The notes under the pieces were generated by a model. The model made no database searches and had not been told where the DNA came from. It saw only the letters and a program-made list of their open reading frames with translations. Positions 1-7,564 of a stretch of 16,239 nt of DNA are shown piece by piece. This DNA comes from Desulfuromusa sp. Lineage in GTDB: Bacteria; Desulfobacterota; Desulfuromonadia; Desulfuromonadales; Geopsychrobacteraceae. The stretch is taken from positions 1 through 16,239 of the forward strand of contig JAGLDI010000003.1 in NCBI GenBank assembly GCA_023145655.1, read 5' to 3'. The translations under genes and the position numbers were made by a program. Every line of letters starts with the position of its first letter. The first letter of the stretch is position 1.

Positions 1-463
1 TAAGCCGGTCGGTATATTCGAGCAGCTGGACATTGTCACACTGACTGATCAAAAGATCGTGAAATTCTCCGCCTACCTCAATAACCATTTTGTGGTTCAT
101 TTTTTTGGCATATTTTTCCATCTTTTCAACCAGATTTTCTAATTTCCCAATCTCTTCAGCAGAAAAGCGATTACAAGCACTCATCACTGCGTAACCTTCA
201 AGGACTCCACGGGTCGTGTAACTGTCGATGATTTGTTTAGGAGAAAAAACCGGGATAAAATTACCGACCTGCGGGCGATAATCGACCAGCCCATTCATGA
301 TCATCTCTTTCATCGCCTCCCGAATCGGGGCCCGGCTAATACCCATCCGCTCAGCCAGCACAGTCTCTTTTAACTGGTCACCAGGATTCAGTTCATTATT
401 CAGAAGTAGTTGATAAACGTAATCAACAACTTGATCTTTATAAGTTTTTTTTATAATTGTCAC
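1..463 (-). CDS. GntR/FadR-family transcriptional regulator (FCD type), C-terminus outside the window
   Basis: Translating the minus strand from the GTG at 461-463 gives 154 residues that run off the window edge. Residues about 8-72 form a GntR winged helix-turn-helix: LKETVLAERMGISRAPIREA is the helix-turn-helix, followed by the wing around residues 57-70. From residue 76 a helical segment with RGVLEGYA (85-92) and GEFHDLL (132-138) matches the start of an FCD ligand-binding domain; H135 sits where the family usually has a metal-binding histidine. The start is well fixed: an in-frame TGA lies two codons upstream, no ATG follows before the helix-turn-helix, and AAGGG lies about 12 bases upstream. 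FCD proteins usually sense organic acids or sugar acids; the ligand here is unknown. The gene has its own promoter, so it may head a unit leaving the window to the left. Whether it also controls the ThDP enzyme gene at 818-2512 cannot be seen. Confidence 0.93.
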   Translation of the reverse strand, partial: MTIIKKTYKDQVVDYVYQLLLNNELNPGDQLKETVLAERMGISRAPIREAMKEMIMNGLVDYRPQVGNFIPVFSPKQIIDSYTTRGVLEGYAVMSACNRFSAEEIGKLENLVEKMEKYAKKMNHKMVIEVGGEFHDLLISQCDNVQLLEYTDRL

Positions 464-484
464 AATTCAACCAGCCCTTCTGTC

Positions 485-506
485 TGTCTAATGTCGACAT
501 TAGACA
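485..506. promoter_or_regulatory. Perfect 22-bp palindrome, probable operator for the GntR regulator
   Basis: The half-site TGTCTAATGTC is followed at once by its exact reverse complement, with no spacer and no mismatch over 11+11 bases. It lies 21 bases before the regulator start and covers the whole -10 box of that gene's promoter. GntR/FCD regulators bind as dimers to short palindromes and commonly repress their own genes, so an autoregulatory operator is the simplest reading. No second copy was noticed in front of another gene in the window. Confidence 0.75.
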
Positions 507-525
507 TCTGTTGAACGAAAGTCAA
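497..525 (-). promoter_or_regulatory. sigma70-like promoter of the GntR regulator gene
   Basis: On the minus strand TTGACT (520-525) and TAATGT (497-502) are separated by exactly 17 bases, close to the sigma70 consensus. The -10 box ends 33 bases before the GTG start at 463, leaving a short leader. The -10 box lies inside the 22-bp palindrome described separately, so a repressor bound there would block polymerase. Seen directly in the sequence; activity is inferred. Confidence 0.72.
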
Positions 526-603
526 GAATAAAAGATGAAAAGCTTATTGAATGTCAGCATCGATAGAACCTGAGGTAGCACAAAACATGGGGAGACTTTG
601 GTA

Positions 604-711
604 CAGAAACCCTTCCAATGTTCAAAAATGGAGACAACACAAATCAGATCAACCATACTGGTTATTTTCTCGCCAAATAATCTGATTGTTGATTGTTCAG
701 AAGGGATTCTG
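604..711. repeat. Nested inverted repeat in the 464-817 intergenic region
   Basis: The gap between the ThDP enzyme gene and the regulator gene holds no credible coding frame. Besides the promoter and operator near the regulator, it contains four nested complementary pairs. The outer arms 604-614/701-711 pair over 11 positions with one mismatch. Inside them, 635-638 pairs with 688-691, 642-649 with 680-687 (8 perfect pairs), and 651-655 with 659-663 around a 3-base loop. Neither end has a T-tract, so this is not a typical intrinsic terminator. It could be a folded RNA element, a protein-binding region or a degenerate mobile remnant. No flanking target duplication was seen. The rest of the gap (712-817) shows nothing firm. 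Confidence 0.45.
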
Positions 712-817
712 GATAGAAACTCGGGGGATTTGGTTTAATAGTGTTCCGGGTGGGGGATCGTGACGCTCGACAACATCCACCCCATCTATCTGTTAAAATT
801 GGAAAATAGGCTAATTA

Positions 818-2512
818 TTACTCCTTGACTGGAATTTCAATCAAATTGGGCAAACCCGATGTGATTCCTGCTTGAATCGCTGCGGCAATATCCCCTGCCC
901 GATCAACCCGACACGCCGCAACTCCCATTGACTTAGCCAATGCAAGATAATCAACAACCGGATCCACAATATCCATGGCAATAAATTTATTCTCTTGGGC
1001 TGAAGTGAAATGTGGTTGTGAGCGCATAAAGTTTTTAAGAACGTTGTATTCACAGTTATTTACCACAACAAAAGTCACCGGAAGCTTTTCGTGTGCAGCA
1101 GTCCACAAAGCCTGCGGGGAATAGAGTGCCGCGCCATCCCCGACGGGACAAACCACCGGTTCGCGGCCCAATCCAAGAGAATAACCAACGGCAGCAGGCA
1201 TCCCCCACCCTAGTGCACCACCGCGCAAAAAAGAATATCGACGCGTTGTATTGCTGTTTAAAAACTTGCGCAGATGCACTGCCGTAACTACAGCTTCATC
1301 AACAATTGCTGTGTCTGGGCCGATACCTCTGGCCATCTCCTGAGCAGCAACAAGAGGATGGATGCCCTCCAGAGAAAACAATTTTTCTGTTTTTTGCGAC
1401 AATTGTTCCCGCCGTGCTTTTTGCTTTTGCTCAGCATTTCTGAGTAAGTCAGCGTAGGCACCTGCGTTGTCCTGTAATCGCCTTGCCAGCAGTTCGTTCA
1501 AAATATTCAACGATTTTTGAATATCTCCTACCACCGAAAGCTTGGTTGGATAGCTTCGCCCAAGATCTCGCCCATCAACAGACAATTGAAATAGCTCACA
1601 TTCTTCAGGCAAGGCGGAACCTTCAGAATACAGAATGGTAATAAATGATTTTCCTCCAAGGGCGAAAATACAGTCGAAATCTTTGATGACCTCATGAATT
1701 TCTGTCGCCTTCGTTGGCAGATTTCCTGCCCACAACGGATGGCTGGTCGGGTAAGGAAGATGGGCTGGCCAGGAGGATCCAAATACCGGAGCCCCCAGCA
1801 TTTCGGCCAAAGTCACAACTTCGGGCGCTGCTTCATGATTTGATATTTCATCTCCAGCAACAATCAACATTTTTCCTGGAGCAATAGCAGCAAGTTCATC
1901 AGCCAGCAAATCAAGTGAGCCCGCTACCGGACGGCGGTCAACATTTGAACGTGGCGGTATTGGAATTGTGGTCATTTCTTCCATGACATCCATGGGCAAA
2001 GAAAGAAAAACTGGTCCCGATTGTGCTGCAGCACAATCTTCAAAAGCCCGTCTGATAAGAATCGGCAACTGTGCGGCGGAATGAACTTCTTGCGCCCACT
2101 TTACTGCCGGCATTGCAATCTGGGTCAGATCTCCAAACAGGAGAGGATCAGTGATGGAATGACGCGAATCCTGTTGCCCAGCGGTCACCACCAATGGCGT
2201 TCCAGAAACACTGGCATTCAATAAGTTGCCAAGGCCGTGGCCCAGACCTCCGGCGGTATGCAGATTAACAAAACCGGGACGTCCGGAAGCCTGTGCATAA
2301 CCATCGGCCATAGCAACAACACTTGCTTCCTGCAAGCCCCAGATATATTTGACTGCCGAACTGTCAATCAAAGCATCAATAAAAGGAAGTTCTGTGGTTC
2401 CTGGATTACCGAAGACATACTCAACCCCTTCACTTTCAAGCAATTCCAGAAGCAGTTTCCCCCCTCTACGTGGCTCGATTTGAGTCATTTTAGTGATCGC
2501 ACTTTGCACCAT
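818..2512 (-). CDS. Thiamine-diphosphate-dependent decarboxylase, benzoylformate-decarboxylase-like
   Basis: This 564-residue protein has the three-domain layout of the pyruvate-oxidase/decarboxylase superfamily. The N-terminal PYR domain (about 15-185) carries FGNPGTTELPF, the catalytic glutamate E62 in LQEA and NLHTAGG with H85. A central domain (about 195-345) follows. The C-terminal PP domain (about 385-564) has the ThDP/Mg motif GDG (458-460) ending in NN (485-486). Its closest resemblance is to benzoylformate decarboxylase, whose two active-site histidines align with H85 and H258 (YPTSHP). The serine of the family's NPGS motif is threonine here (T39), so the substrate may differ; a non-oxidative 2-oxoacid decarboxylase is the safest call. 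Acetolactate synthase is less likely because there is no small-subunit gene nearby. The ATG at 2512 has AGGA 8 bases upstream; M9 is an alternative. The gene begins 23 bases after the aat stop and may be read from the clpS-clpA-aat transcript. Confidence 0.85.
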   Translation of the reverse strand: MVQSAITKMTQIEPRRGGKLLLELLESEGVEYVFGNPGTTELPFIDALIDSSAVKYIWGLQEASVVAMADGYAQASGRPGFVNLHTAGGLGHGLGNLLNASVSGTPLVVTAGQQDSRHSITDPLLFGDLTQIAMPAVKWAQEVHSAAQLPILIRRAFEDCAAAQSGPVFLSLPMDVMEEMTTIPIPPRSNVDRRPVAGSLDLLADELAAIAPGKMLIVAGDEISNHEAAPEVVTLAEMLGAPVFGSSWPAHLPYPTSHPLWAGNLPTKATEIHEVIKDFDCIFALGGKSFITILYSEGSALPEECELFQLSVDGRDLGRSYPTKLSVVGDIQKSLNILNELLARRLQDNAGAYADLLRNAEQKQKARREQLSQKTEKLFSLEGIHPLVAAQEMARGIGPDTAIVDEAVVTAVHLRKFLNSNTTRRYSFLRGGALGWGMPAAVGYSLGLGREPVVCPVGDGAALYSPQALWTAAHEKLPVTFVVVNNCEYNVLKNFMRSQPHFTSAQENKFIAMDIVDPVVDYLALAKSMGVAACRVDRAGDIAAAIQAGITSGLPNLIEIPVKE

Positions 2513-2535
2513 AATAGTTTCCTGTTCTCGTATAT

Positions 2536-3219
2536 TTAAAAGTGACTGTTAAATGGCCCATGGGGAGGAACATGTGCTTTCTGCAAATATTGCTGAAACT
2601 CTTTCCGGGAAATCTCCTCAGCCCCCATACTGACAAGGTGCTCGGTCGTCTGTTGACAATCGAGCAGCTCGAATCCTTTTTGTCGTAAGTGCTCCATTAA
2701 ATGCACCAACACTACTTTGGAAGCATTGGGACTGAGGCTAAACATCGATTCACCAAAAAAGCACCGACCGATACAGATGCCGTACAATCCACCCGCCAGC
2801 TTATTACCATCCCAACATTCAACCGAGTGGGCAAAGCCAAGCTGATGCAGAGTGGTGTAAGCGTGTTTCATCTCAGGAGTAATCCACGTTCCACTGCCAT
2901 CGAGTCCTGTCCGCAGACGACGGCACCAGTAAATTACCCCGGCAAAATCTTCATTGAAGCTGATACGATAGGGTTCCCGATGCATAAAGCGGCGGAGTGA
3001 ACGGGAGATATGGAGGTTTTCGGGAAACAGAACACAACGGGGGTCAGGAGACCACCAGAGGAGTGGTTCCCCCGGATTATACCAGGGAAAAATACCGAGG
3101 CTGTAAGCAAGCAGCAACCGCTCAACTGAAAGATCACCACCAAAAGCGAGCAGTCCATAATCTTCAGCCTCTTCGACGGAAGGAAACCAGAGATTATCGT
3201 CCAACTGGTAACAGGGCAT
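2536..3219 (-). CDS. aat: Leucyl/phenylalanyl-tRNA--protein transferase
   Basis: The 227-residue protein matches Aat along its length. It moves Leu or Phe from charged tRNA to proteins with N-terminal Arg or Lys, creating N-degrons in the cytoplasm. Visible family blocks are FPSVEEAEDYGLLAFGGDL (12-30), YSLGIFPWY (39-47), LWWSPDPR (54-61), GSGTWI (108-113), GGLYG (143-147), FFGESMFS (154-161) and LLDCQ (186-190). These include the conserved Trp, Glu, Asp and Gln of the active-site pocket. The length is normal (E. coli Aat is about 234 residues). The gene starts 10 bases after the clpA stop, and no clear Shine-Dalgarno sequence precedes its ATG, which suggests translational coupling to clpA. 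It lies directly downstream of clpS and clpA, whose products recognise and unfold the substrates Aat makes. Confidence 0.97.
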   Translation of the reverse strand: MPCYQLDDNLWFPSVEEAEDYGLLAFGGDLSVERLLLAYSLGIFPWYNPGEPLLWWSPDPRCVLFPENLHISRSLRRFMHREPYRISFNEDFAGVIYWCRRLRTGLDGSGTWITPEMKHAYTTLHQLGFAHSVECWDGNKLAGGLYGICIGRCFFGESMFSLSPNASKVVLVHLMEHLRQKGFELLDCQQTTEHLVSMGAEEISRKEFQQYLQKAHVPPHGPFNSHF

Positions 3220-3229
3220 GATAAAAAGT

Positions 3230-5494
3230 CTAAAGGTAGCGGAAGGTCAGCTTACCCACCTTGCAGCCGACTCGGACTTCACCACCATTGCGCAATTCAC
3301 CAAAAAGAATTTTCTCAGCCAAAGGATCACTCAATTCTGTCTGAATTAACCGTCCCAACGGACGGGCACCAAACAGCGGATCATAACCCCGTCGACCCAA
3401 CTCTTTCCTGGCCGCAGCAGAAATTTTGATGATAACATTCTGCTCGCCCAGTTGTCCGGCCAACTCCTGCAGAAATTTATCAACCACCTGCAACATAATC
3501 TTTTCATCGAGGGTAGAAAAATTGATCACAGCATCAAGGCGGTTTCTAAACTCTGGAGAAAATATCTTTTCAATGGCATTTTTCGGTGTTGCCACAGCTC
3601 GGCTACCAAAACCGATCGGGACTGCATTCATATCACGCCCACCAACATTGCTGGTCATAATCAGGATAACATTACGAAAATCAACCTCTTTGCCATTATT
3701 GTCAGTCAAGATTCCATGATCCATCACCTGCAACAGGATATTAAACAGGTCGGGATGGGCTTTTTCGATCTCATCAAGAAGCAATACCGACCAGGGATTC
3801 TTCCCTACCTCTTCAGTCAGCAATCCCCCCTGATCAAATCCAACATAGCCGGGAGGGGCACCAATCAACCGGGCAACCGAATGTTTCTCCATATATTCAC
3901 TCATGTCAAAGCGGAGAAACTTCACCCCCAACTGGATTGCCAGCTGCTTGGCAACTTCGGTCTTGCCAACTCCGGTCGGGCCTGTAAACAGGAGAGAACC
4001 AACCGGCTTGTCGGGATGACCTAACCCTGCCCGGGAACGATGGATCGACTTGACCAGACCATCAATTGCCGGGGTTTGACCAAAAACTACCCGTTTAAGA
4101 TCTCGCTCCAGATAGCGGAGACGATGACGATCACTTCCGGCAATCGTGCGCATTGGCACCCGGGCCATCCGTGCAACAACGCGTTCAATATCATTTGTAT
4201 CTATCGGGCGTTTAGAATGCCCGTCCAGACGATGCTGAGCACCGGCTTCATCAATCACGTCAATCGCTTTATCGGGTAAATGGCGTTGTGGTAGATGTTT
4301 AACTGCCAGTTGAACAGCTGATTCCAAAGCTTCTTCGGTATAGCTGGCACTGTGGTGCTGCTCGTAACGGGACGCTAATCCTTTCAGGATAGCTAACGTT
4401 TCCTCACTACTAGGTTCATGTAAGTCGATCTTTTGAAACCGGCGCGACAGGGCACGGTCCTTATCAAACAGGTTGCGGTATTCTTCATAGGTTGTCGAAC
4501 CAATACAACGCAAATCACCAGAACCGAGTGCCGGTTTGAGAATGTTCGATGCATCCAGAGAGCCGCCACTGGTCGCACCGGCACCGACAATGGTATGAAT
4601 TTCATCGATAAACAAGACCGCCTGATCCCGTTTCTGCAACGCAACAATAACTGCCTTGAGTCGCTCTTCAAAATCTCCACGAAACTTTGTTCCGGCGAGT
4701 AACGCCCCCATATCCAAAGTAAAAATCTCGGCATCTTTCAGTAACTCCGGGACATCGCCTTCGGCAACTCTTAACGCCAAGCCCTCAGCCATAGCAGTTT
4801 TACCGACTCCTGGTTCACCGACAAAAAGGGGATTATTTTTCCGCCGGCGGCAAAGAATCAGGATCGTTCTTTCCAACTCTTGAACCCGACCAATCAAGGG
4901 ATCAATCTTGCCATTTTTAGCCCTTGCAATCAGATCAATCGTAAATAATTTAAGCGGATCTGGCGGTTGTTGTTTTGGTTTGGTTCGTTCACCAGGGGAA
5001 GGGTCAGCCGGTTTCCGGATTGGGCTTTCAGTTGTCCCACTGGAAGCATCTCCATGGGAGATCAGGTCAAGCAGGTCAACCCGCTCAACTCCCTGCTGCT
5101 GAAGAAAGAAACGGGCATGGGAGTTTTCTTCTTCGAGGATCGCTGCAAGCAAATCACCAATACCAACGGCTGATTGCTGTGAAGCTTGCATGTGCAACAC
5201 AGTTCTCTGCAACATTCGCTGCAATGCCAATGTCTGCCGGGGAACAGCTTCGTCCTCAGTTATCTCTGTATTTTCCGGAAGGCTTTCAAGGTTGGTATCA
5301 AAAAAGTTTTCCAATTGCCCCTTTAAACTGTCAATATCCCCCCCGCAAGAGGTAAGAATTTGCTGACCGACCCCTTCGAAAAGCAATGCATACAGGACAT
5401 GCTCGGTTGTCAGATACTCATGTCGCCTTCGCTGAGCTTCCCGAACTGCCAGGGTAAATGCAATCTGGACATTTTCTTCGAACATTTCTGCCAT
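3230..5494 (-). CDS. clpA: ATP-dependent Clp protease ATP-binding subunit ClpA
   Basis: This 754-residue AAA+ unfoldase partners with ClpP (not in the window) and is close in length to E. coli ClpA (758). The Clp N domain with two repeats spans about 1-145 and is the docking site for ClpS. A charged, Pro-rich linker follows (about 150-180). The first AAA+ module has Walker A GEPGVGKT (226-233) and Walker B VLFIDE (293-298). The second has Walker A GPTGVGKT (505-512) and Walker B VLLLDE (570-575). The IGF tripeptide (627-629) is the ClpP-binding loop, and the C-terminal small domain ends with [10 protein letters not shown] (704-713). There is no long middle coiled coil between the AAA+ modules, which separates it from ClpB. 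The ATG at 5494 has AGGA upstream; M4 is also possible. clpS lies 184 bases upstream on the same strand and aat 10 bases downstream. Confidence 0.98.
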   Translation of the reverse strand: MAEMFEENVQIAFTLAVREAQRRRHEYLTTEHVLYALLFEGVGQQILTSCGGDIDSLKGQLENFFDTNLESLPENTEITEDEAVPRQTLALQRMLQRTVLHMQASQQSAVGIGDLLAAILEEENSHARFFLQQQGVERVDLLDLISHGDASSGTTESPIRKPADPSPGERTKPKQQPPDPLKLFTIDLIARAKNGKIDPLIGRVQELERTILILCRRRKNNPLFVGEPGVGKTAMAEGLALRVAEGDVPELLKDAEIFTLDMGALLAGTKFRGDFEERLKAVIVALQKRDQAVLFIDEIHTIVGAGATSGGSLDASNILKPALGSGDLRCIGSTTYEEYRNLFDKDRALSRRFQKIDLHEPSSEETLAILKGLASRYEQHHSASYTEEALESAVQLAVKHLPQRHLPDKAIDVIDEAGAQHRLDGHSKRPIDTNDIERVVARMARVPMRTIAGSDRHRLRYLERDLKRVVFGQTPAIDGLVKSIHRSRAGLGHPDKPVGSLLFTGPTGVGKTEVAKQLAIQLGVKFLRFDMSEYMEKHSVARLIGAPPGYVGFDQGGLLTEEVGKNPWSVLLLDEIEKAHPDLFNILLQVMDHGILTDNNGKEVDFRNVILIMTSNVGGRDMNAVPIGFGSRAVATPKNAIEKIFSPEFRNRLDAVINFSTLDEKIMLQVVDKFLQELAGQLGEQNVIIKISAAARKELGRRGYDPLFGARPLGRLIQTELSDPLAEKILFGELRNGGEVRVGCKVGKLTFRYL

Positions 5495-5549
5495 CTGTGT
5501 GTCCTATTATGTGTCAACTGTCATATTCAGAGCCATGCAAATGCATCAA

Positions 5550-5586
5550 GACAAGGCGCAGGCCGCAGAGCCCCTTGTCAGGGGCT
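5550..5586 (-). repeat. Overlapping, mutually exclusive hairpins between clpS and clpA
   Basis: In the 184-base clpS-clpA gap, 5569-5575 pairs perfectly with 5580-5586 (AGCCCCT/AGGGGCT, 4-base loop). Segment 5550-5556 pairs perfectly with 5573-5579 (GACAAGG/CCTTGTC). The middle segment is shared, so only one hairpin can form at a time. Neither is followed by a T-tract on either strand, so a terminator is not supported. Possible roles are RNA processing or differential expression of clpS and clpA; a copy of a dispersed intergenic repeat is equally possible. A near-palindrome ATGCAAATGCAT lies just beyond at 5535-5546. Confidence 0.5.
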
Positions 5587-5678
5587 GCACTCACTTGAAT
5601 TAACCGATCAGTCCGGTATTCATACACCTTGCAGCTGGCCGGCGCTCTCCTTGGAGAATGTGGCAGCTGAATACGATA

Positions 5679-5999
5679 CTAAACTTCCTCAAGGGTGCAG
5701 CGTAATGGAAATCCCGCCTTACGGGCCATCAACCGTGCCTGATCAGCCTTGGTCTCTGCTATTGCCTGGGGGAAAGTTCCACAATAACCAACCCCCTGGA
5801 AATGGATCGTCAACATAATTTGTTCTGCTTCTGCTTCTGGTTTATGGAAAACATCCCGCAGAACAGCAATCACAAACTCCATCGTGGTATAGTCGTCGTT
5901 GTGCATCAAAACTTTAAAGAGCGACGGAATTGCGATCTGCTCTTTCGTCTGATCACAAACTCTGCTTTTATGACCACTGTTAATTTCTGAATTTGCCAT
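5679..5999 (-). CDS. clpS: ATP-dependent Clp protease adaptor ClpS
   Basis: ClpS binds destabilising N-terminal residues (Leu, Phe, Tyr, Trp) and hands such proteins to ClpA. The conserved core is present: FKVLMHNDDYTTMEFVI, with the NDD motif that contacts the substrate amino group, then MLTIHFQGVGYCG, whose His lines the binding pocket, and a LRCTLEEV end very like the LLCTLEKA end of the E. coli protein. The flexible N-terminal tail is about 25 residues. I start at the ATG at 5997-5999, which gives 106 residues, the same length as E. coli ClpS, with AGGGA about 11 bases upstream. An in-frame TTG at 6029 would add 10 residues but has no ribosome binding site. It is the first gene of the clpS-clpA-aat string. 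The 256 bases between it and the divergent gene at 6256 hold no other gene; I could not identify its promoter with confidence. Confidence 0.96.
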   Translation of the reverse strand: MANSEINSGHKSRVCDQTKEQIAIPSLFKVLMHNDDYTTMEFVIAVLRDVFHKPEAEAEQIMLTIHFQGVGYCGTFPQAIAETKADQARLMARKAGFPLRCTLEEV

Positions 6000-6183
6000 T
6001 TGTTTGAAATTCCCTGTTCTGCTACTCAATTATTCAGGCCATACTAACATAAACGGCCAACGACGAACAGTCCGACAGAGAAGCCCCAGAGAGATCAACC
6101 GATGAGCCTGAAACACCATAACCGGCGCGAAGGACCCGACCAGGCAAGGTTAAAACCCCGCGCTAAGAACATTCGATTAACCC

Positions 6184-6212
6184 TTGAATTTACTGTTTTA
6201 TATCTGTAATAT
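6184..6212 (+). promoter_or_regulatory. sigma70-like promoter of the SH3-domain protein gene
   Basis: TTGAAT (6184-6189) and TAATAT (6207-6212) are separated by 17 bases in an AT-rich stretch, and the gene's ATG lies 43 bases beyond the -10 box. A good ribosome binding site, AAGAAGG (6243-6249), precedes the ATG by 6 bases. This promoter may also serve ppiB-aguA-aguB, because no terminator was seen between 6927 and 7040. Confidence 0.68.
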
Positions 6213-6255
6213 TCACATTTAATTATTAAACTTCAAAATTCAAAGAAGGTTTGAC

Positions 6256-6927
6256 ATGAAAAATCCTTTTGCTTTTATTCTCTTCAGTTTTTTATTCTTG
6301 GTCACTGCAACTTCTCTTTACGCAGAAACTCGCTATATTTCTGATCAGCTTATTGTTACGGTTCGAAGCGGCAAAGGGAACCAATACAAAATTTTAGAAA
6401 CGCTACCGACCTCTACCCCGGTTAATGTTCTGGAAGAGGGTAAAAACTATGTCAAAGTGGTCACCCAAAAGGGGACTGAAGGCTATATTCAGCGTCATTA
6501 TGTCAGTGCGACCCTGCCCAAAAAAATCAAAATCCAGCAACTGACAAAAGAGATAGCAGGACTACAACAACAACTTGAGACTCAGCAGCAGAGTGTTCTT
6601 GCCTTCCAAGACACAACCGGAGAGCAGGAAAATCAGATGACTGAACTTTCGGCACAACTGGATCAAGCCCGACTTGCTCTGAAGAAAAAAGAGGGTGAAT
6701 ACCAGGGCTTGCGGAGCAAATCAGAGAATGTTCTCAATCTAAGCACCGAAAATGAACGGTTAGCTGAAGACAATAATCTATTAAATAGTGAACTGTTAGT
6801 TTTACGGGAAGAGAATCAAAACTTTCACCGTTCCAACATGATTCAATGGTTTTTAGCTGGAGCAGGTGTCTTCTTTGGTGGCTGGATTATCGGTAAAATC
6901 TCTCGTAAAAAGCACCGCCGCTACTAA
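6256..6927 (+). CDS. SH3b-domain, membrane-anchored envelope protein (YgiM/TIGR04211-like)
   Basis: The 223-residue protein has four clear parts. A Sec signal peptide (1-23, probable cleavage after SLYA) is followed by a bacterial SH3 domain (about 25-90), which starts [24 protein letters not shown]. Next come a long Gln/Glu-rich coiled coil (about 92-192) and a single C-terminal membrane segment in [19 protein letters not shown] (195-213), with a basic tail [10 protein letters not shown] that should stay cytoplasmic. E. coli YgiM has the same order of parts, including the RYVSD and MQWF segments. The SH3 domain should therefore sit in the periplasm, on a coiled stalk anchored in the inner membrane. 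Bacterial SH3 domains often bind peptidoglycan or peptides, but the exact role of this family is not established. The gene stands divergent to clpS and upstream of ppiB. Confidence 0.88.
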   Translation: MKNPFAFILFSFLFLVTATSLYAETRYISDQLIVTVRSGKGNQYKILETLPTSTPVNVLEEGKNYVKVVTQKGTEGYIQRHYVSATLPKKIKIQQLTKEIAGLQQQLETQQQSVLAFQDTTGEQENQMTELSAQLDQARLALKKKEGEYQGLRSKSENVLNLSTENERLAEDNNLLNSELLVLREENQNFHRSNMIQWFLAGAGVFFGGWIIGKISRKKHRRY

Positions 6928-7039
6928 GAAACTCTTCTACCTTAAAAACTGTTATCTTCTGTGTCGAAGCCTTACTTCAAAGGCCGTCCTTTTAATTCAA
7001 ATCAACCTCAAACACCAACACTATCAGGAGAAGATCATC

Positions 7040-7564
7040 ATGGGTACACAACCAATTGTTAAAATGGAGACCAGCAAGGGGCTGATTGTCATTGAACTTA
7101 ATGCTGACAAGGCCCCTATCAGTACTGAAAACTTTCTCAATTATGTCCATGATGGATTTTACCAGCAAACAATTTTCCACCGGGTCATTCCTAACTTCAT
7201 GATTCAAGCTGGTGGGTTTACTGCTGAAATGGGACAAAAAAAGACTCAGGCTGAAATTAAGAATGAAGCCGATAATGGACTCAAAAATTCACGGGGTTCA
7301 CTAGCTATGGCACGTACCCAGGTTGTTGACAGTGCCAGCAGTCAATTTTTTATTAACCTGGCAGATAATGATTTTCTCAACCATCAGGGGAAAACCCCCA
7401 ATGGCTATGGTTACGCGGTTTTTGGTCAGGTCATTGAAGGGATGGATATTGTTGATGAGATTGCCAAGGTCAGTACCGGGAACAATGGACACCATCAGGA
7501 TGTTCCGACAGAAGCTATCGTTATCGTAAATGTTTCTGTTGAAGAGTCCACCGATCCCGAGTGA
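7040..7564 (+). CDS. ppiB: Cytoplasmic peptidyl-prolyl cis-trans isomerase, cyclophilin type
   Basis: The 174-residue protein is a compact cyclophilin that speeds cis-trans isomerisation of Xaa-Pro bonds. Active-site blocks are [15 protein letters not shown] (46-60, with the catalytic Arg R48), MART (90-93), SQFFINL (101-107) and YAVFGQV (125-131). There is no signal peptide, so it is a cytoplasmic PpiB-type enzyme, not a periplasmic PpiA type. The ATG at 7040 is chosen because AGGAG lies 9 bases upstream and the protein then begins right at the cyclophilin fold. The open frame reaches back to 6866, but that part overlaps the preceding gene and looks non-coding. The TGA stop overlaps the aguA start by one base (TGATG). 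No link between the isomerase and the polyamine genes is known to me; shared transcription seems the simplest explanation. Confidence 0.95.
   Translation: MGTQPIVKMETSKGLIVIELNADKAPISTENFLNYVHDGFYQQTIFHRVIPNFMIQAGGFTAEMGQKKTQAEIKNEADNGLKNSRGSLAMARTQVVDSASSQFFINLADNDFLNHQGKTPNGYGYAVFGQVIEGMDIVDEIAKVSTGNNGHHQDVPTEAIVIVNVSVEESTDPE

Noticed and set aside
748..782. Possible terminator after the ThDP enzyme gene (GGGTGG paired with CCACCC)
   Set aside because: The stem is only 6 pairs with a 23-base loop, and no T-tract follows on the minus strand.
818..2512. Acetolactate synthase large subunit (ilvB) as the name for the ThDP enzyme
   Set aside because: Sequence blocks and the two active-site histidines fit benzoylformate decarboxylase better, and no regulatory small-subunit or other branched-chain gene lies nearby.
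3452..4024. Plus-strand open frame of 190 codons inside clpA
   Set aside because: It is fully antisense to the second AAA+ module of ClpA, has an unnatural composition and matches no family I recognise.
5360..5818. Plus-strand open frame of 152 codons across the clpS-clpA gap
   Set aside because: It lies antisense to clpA and clpS, has no recognisable domain or ribosome binding site, and both overlapped genes are certain.
6030..6180. Promoter for clpS on the minus strand
   Set aside because: Several TATGTT/TAGTAT-like hexamers exist near 6040-6055, but none has a convincing -35 box at the right spacing, so no feature is claimed.
6866..7039. N-terminal extension of the cyclophilin frame
   Set aside because: It overlaps the end of the SH3 protein gene in another frame, lacks a ribosome binding site and adds non-conserved residues; the ATG at 7040 has a strong AGGAG.
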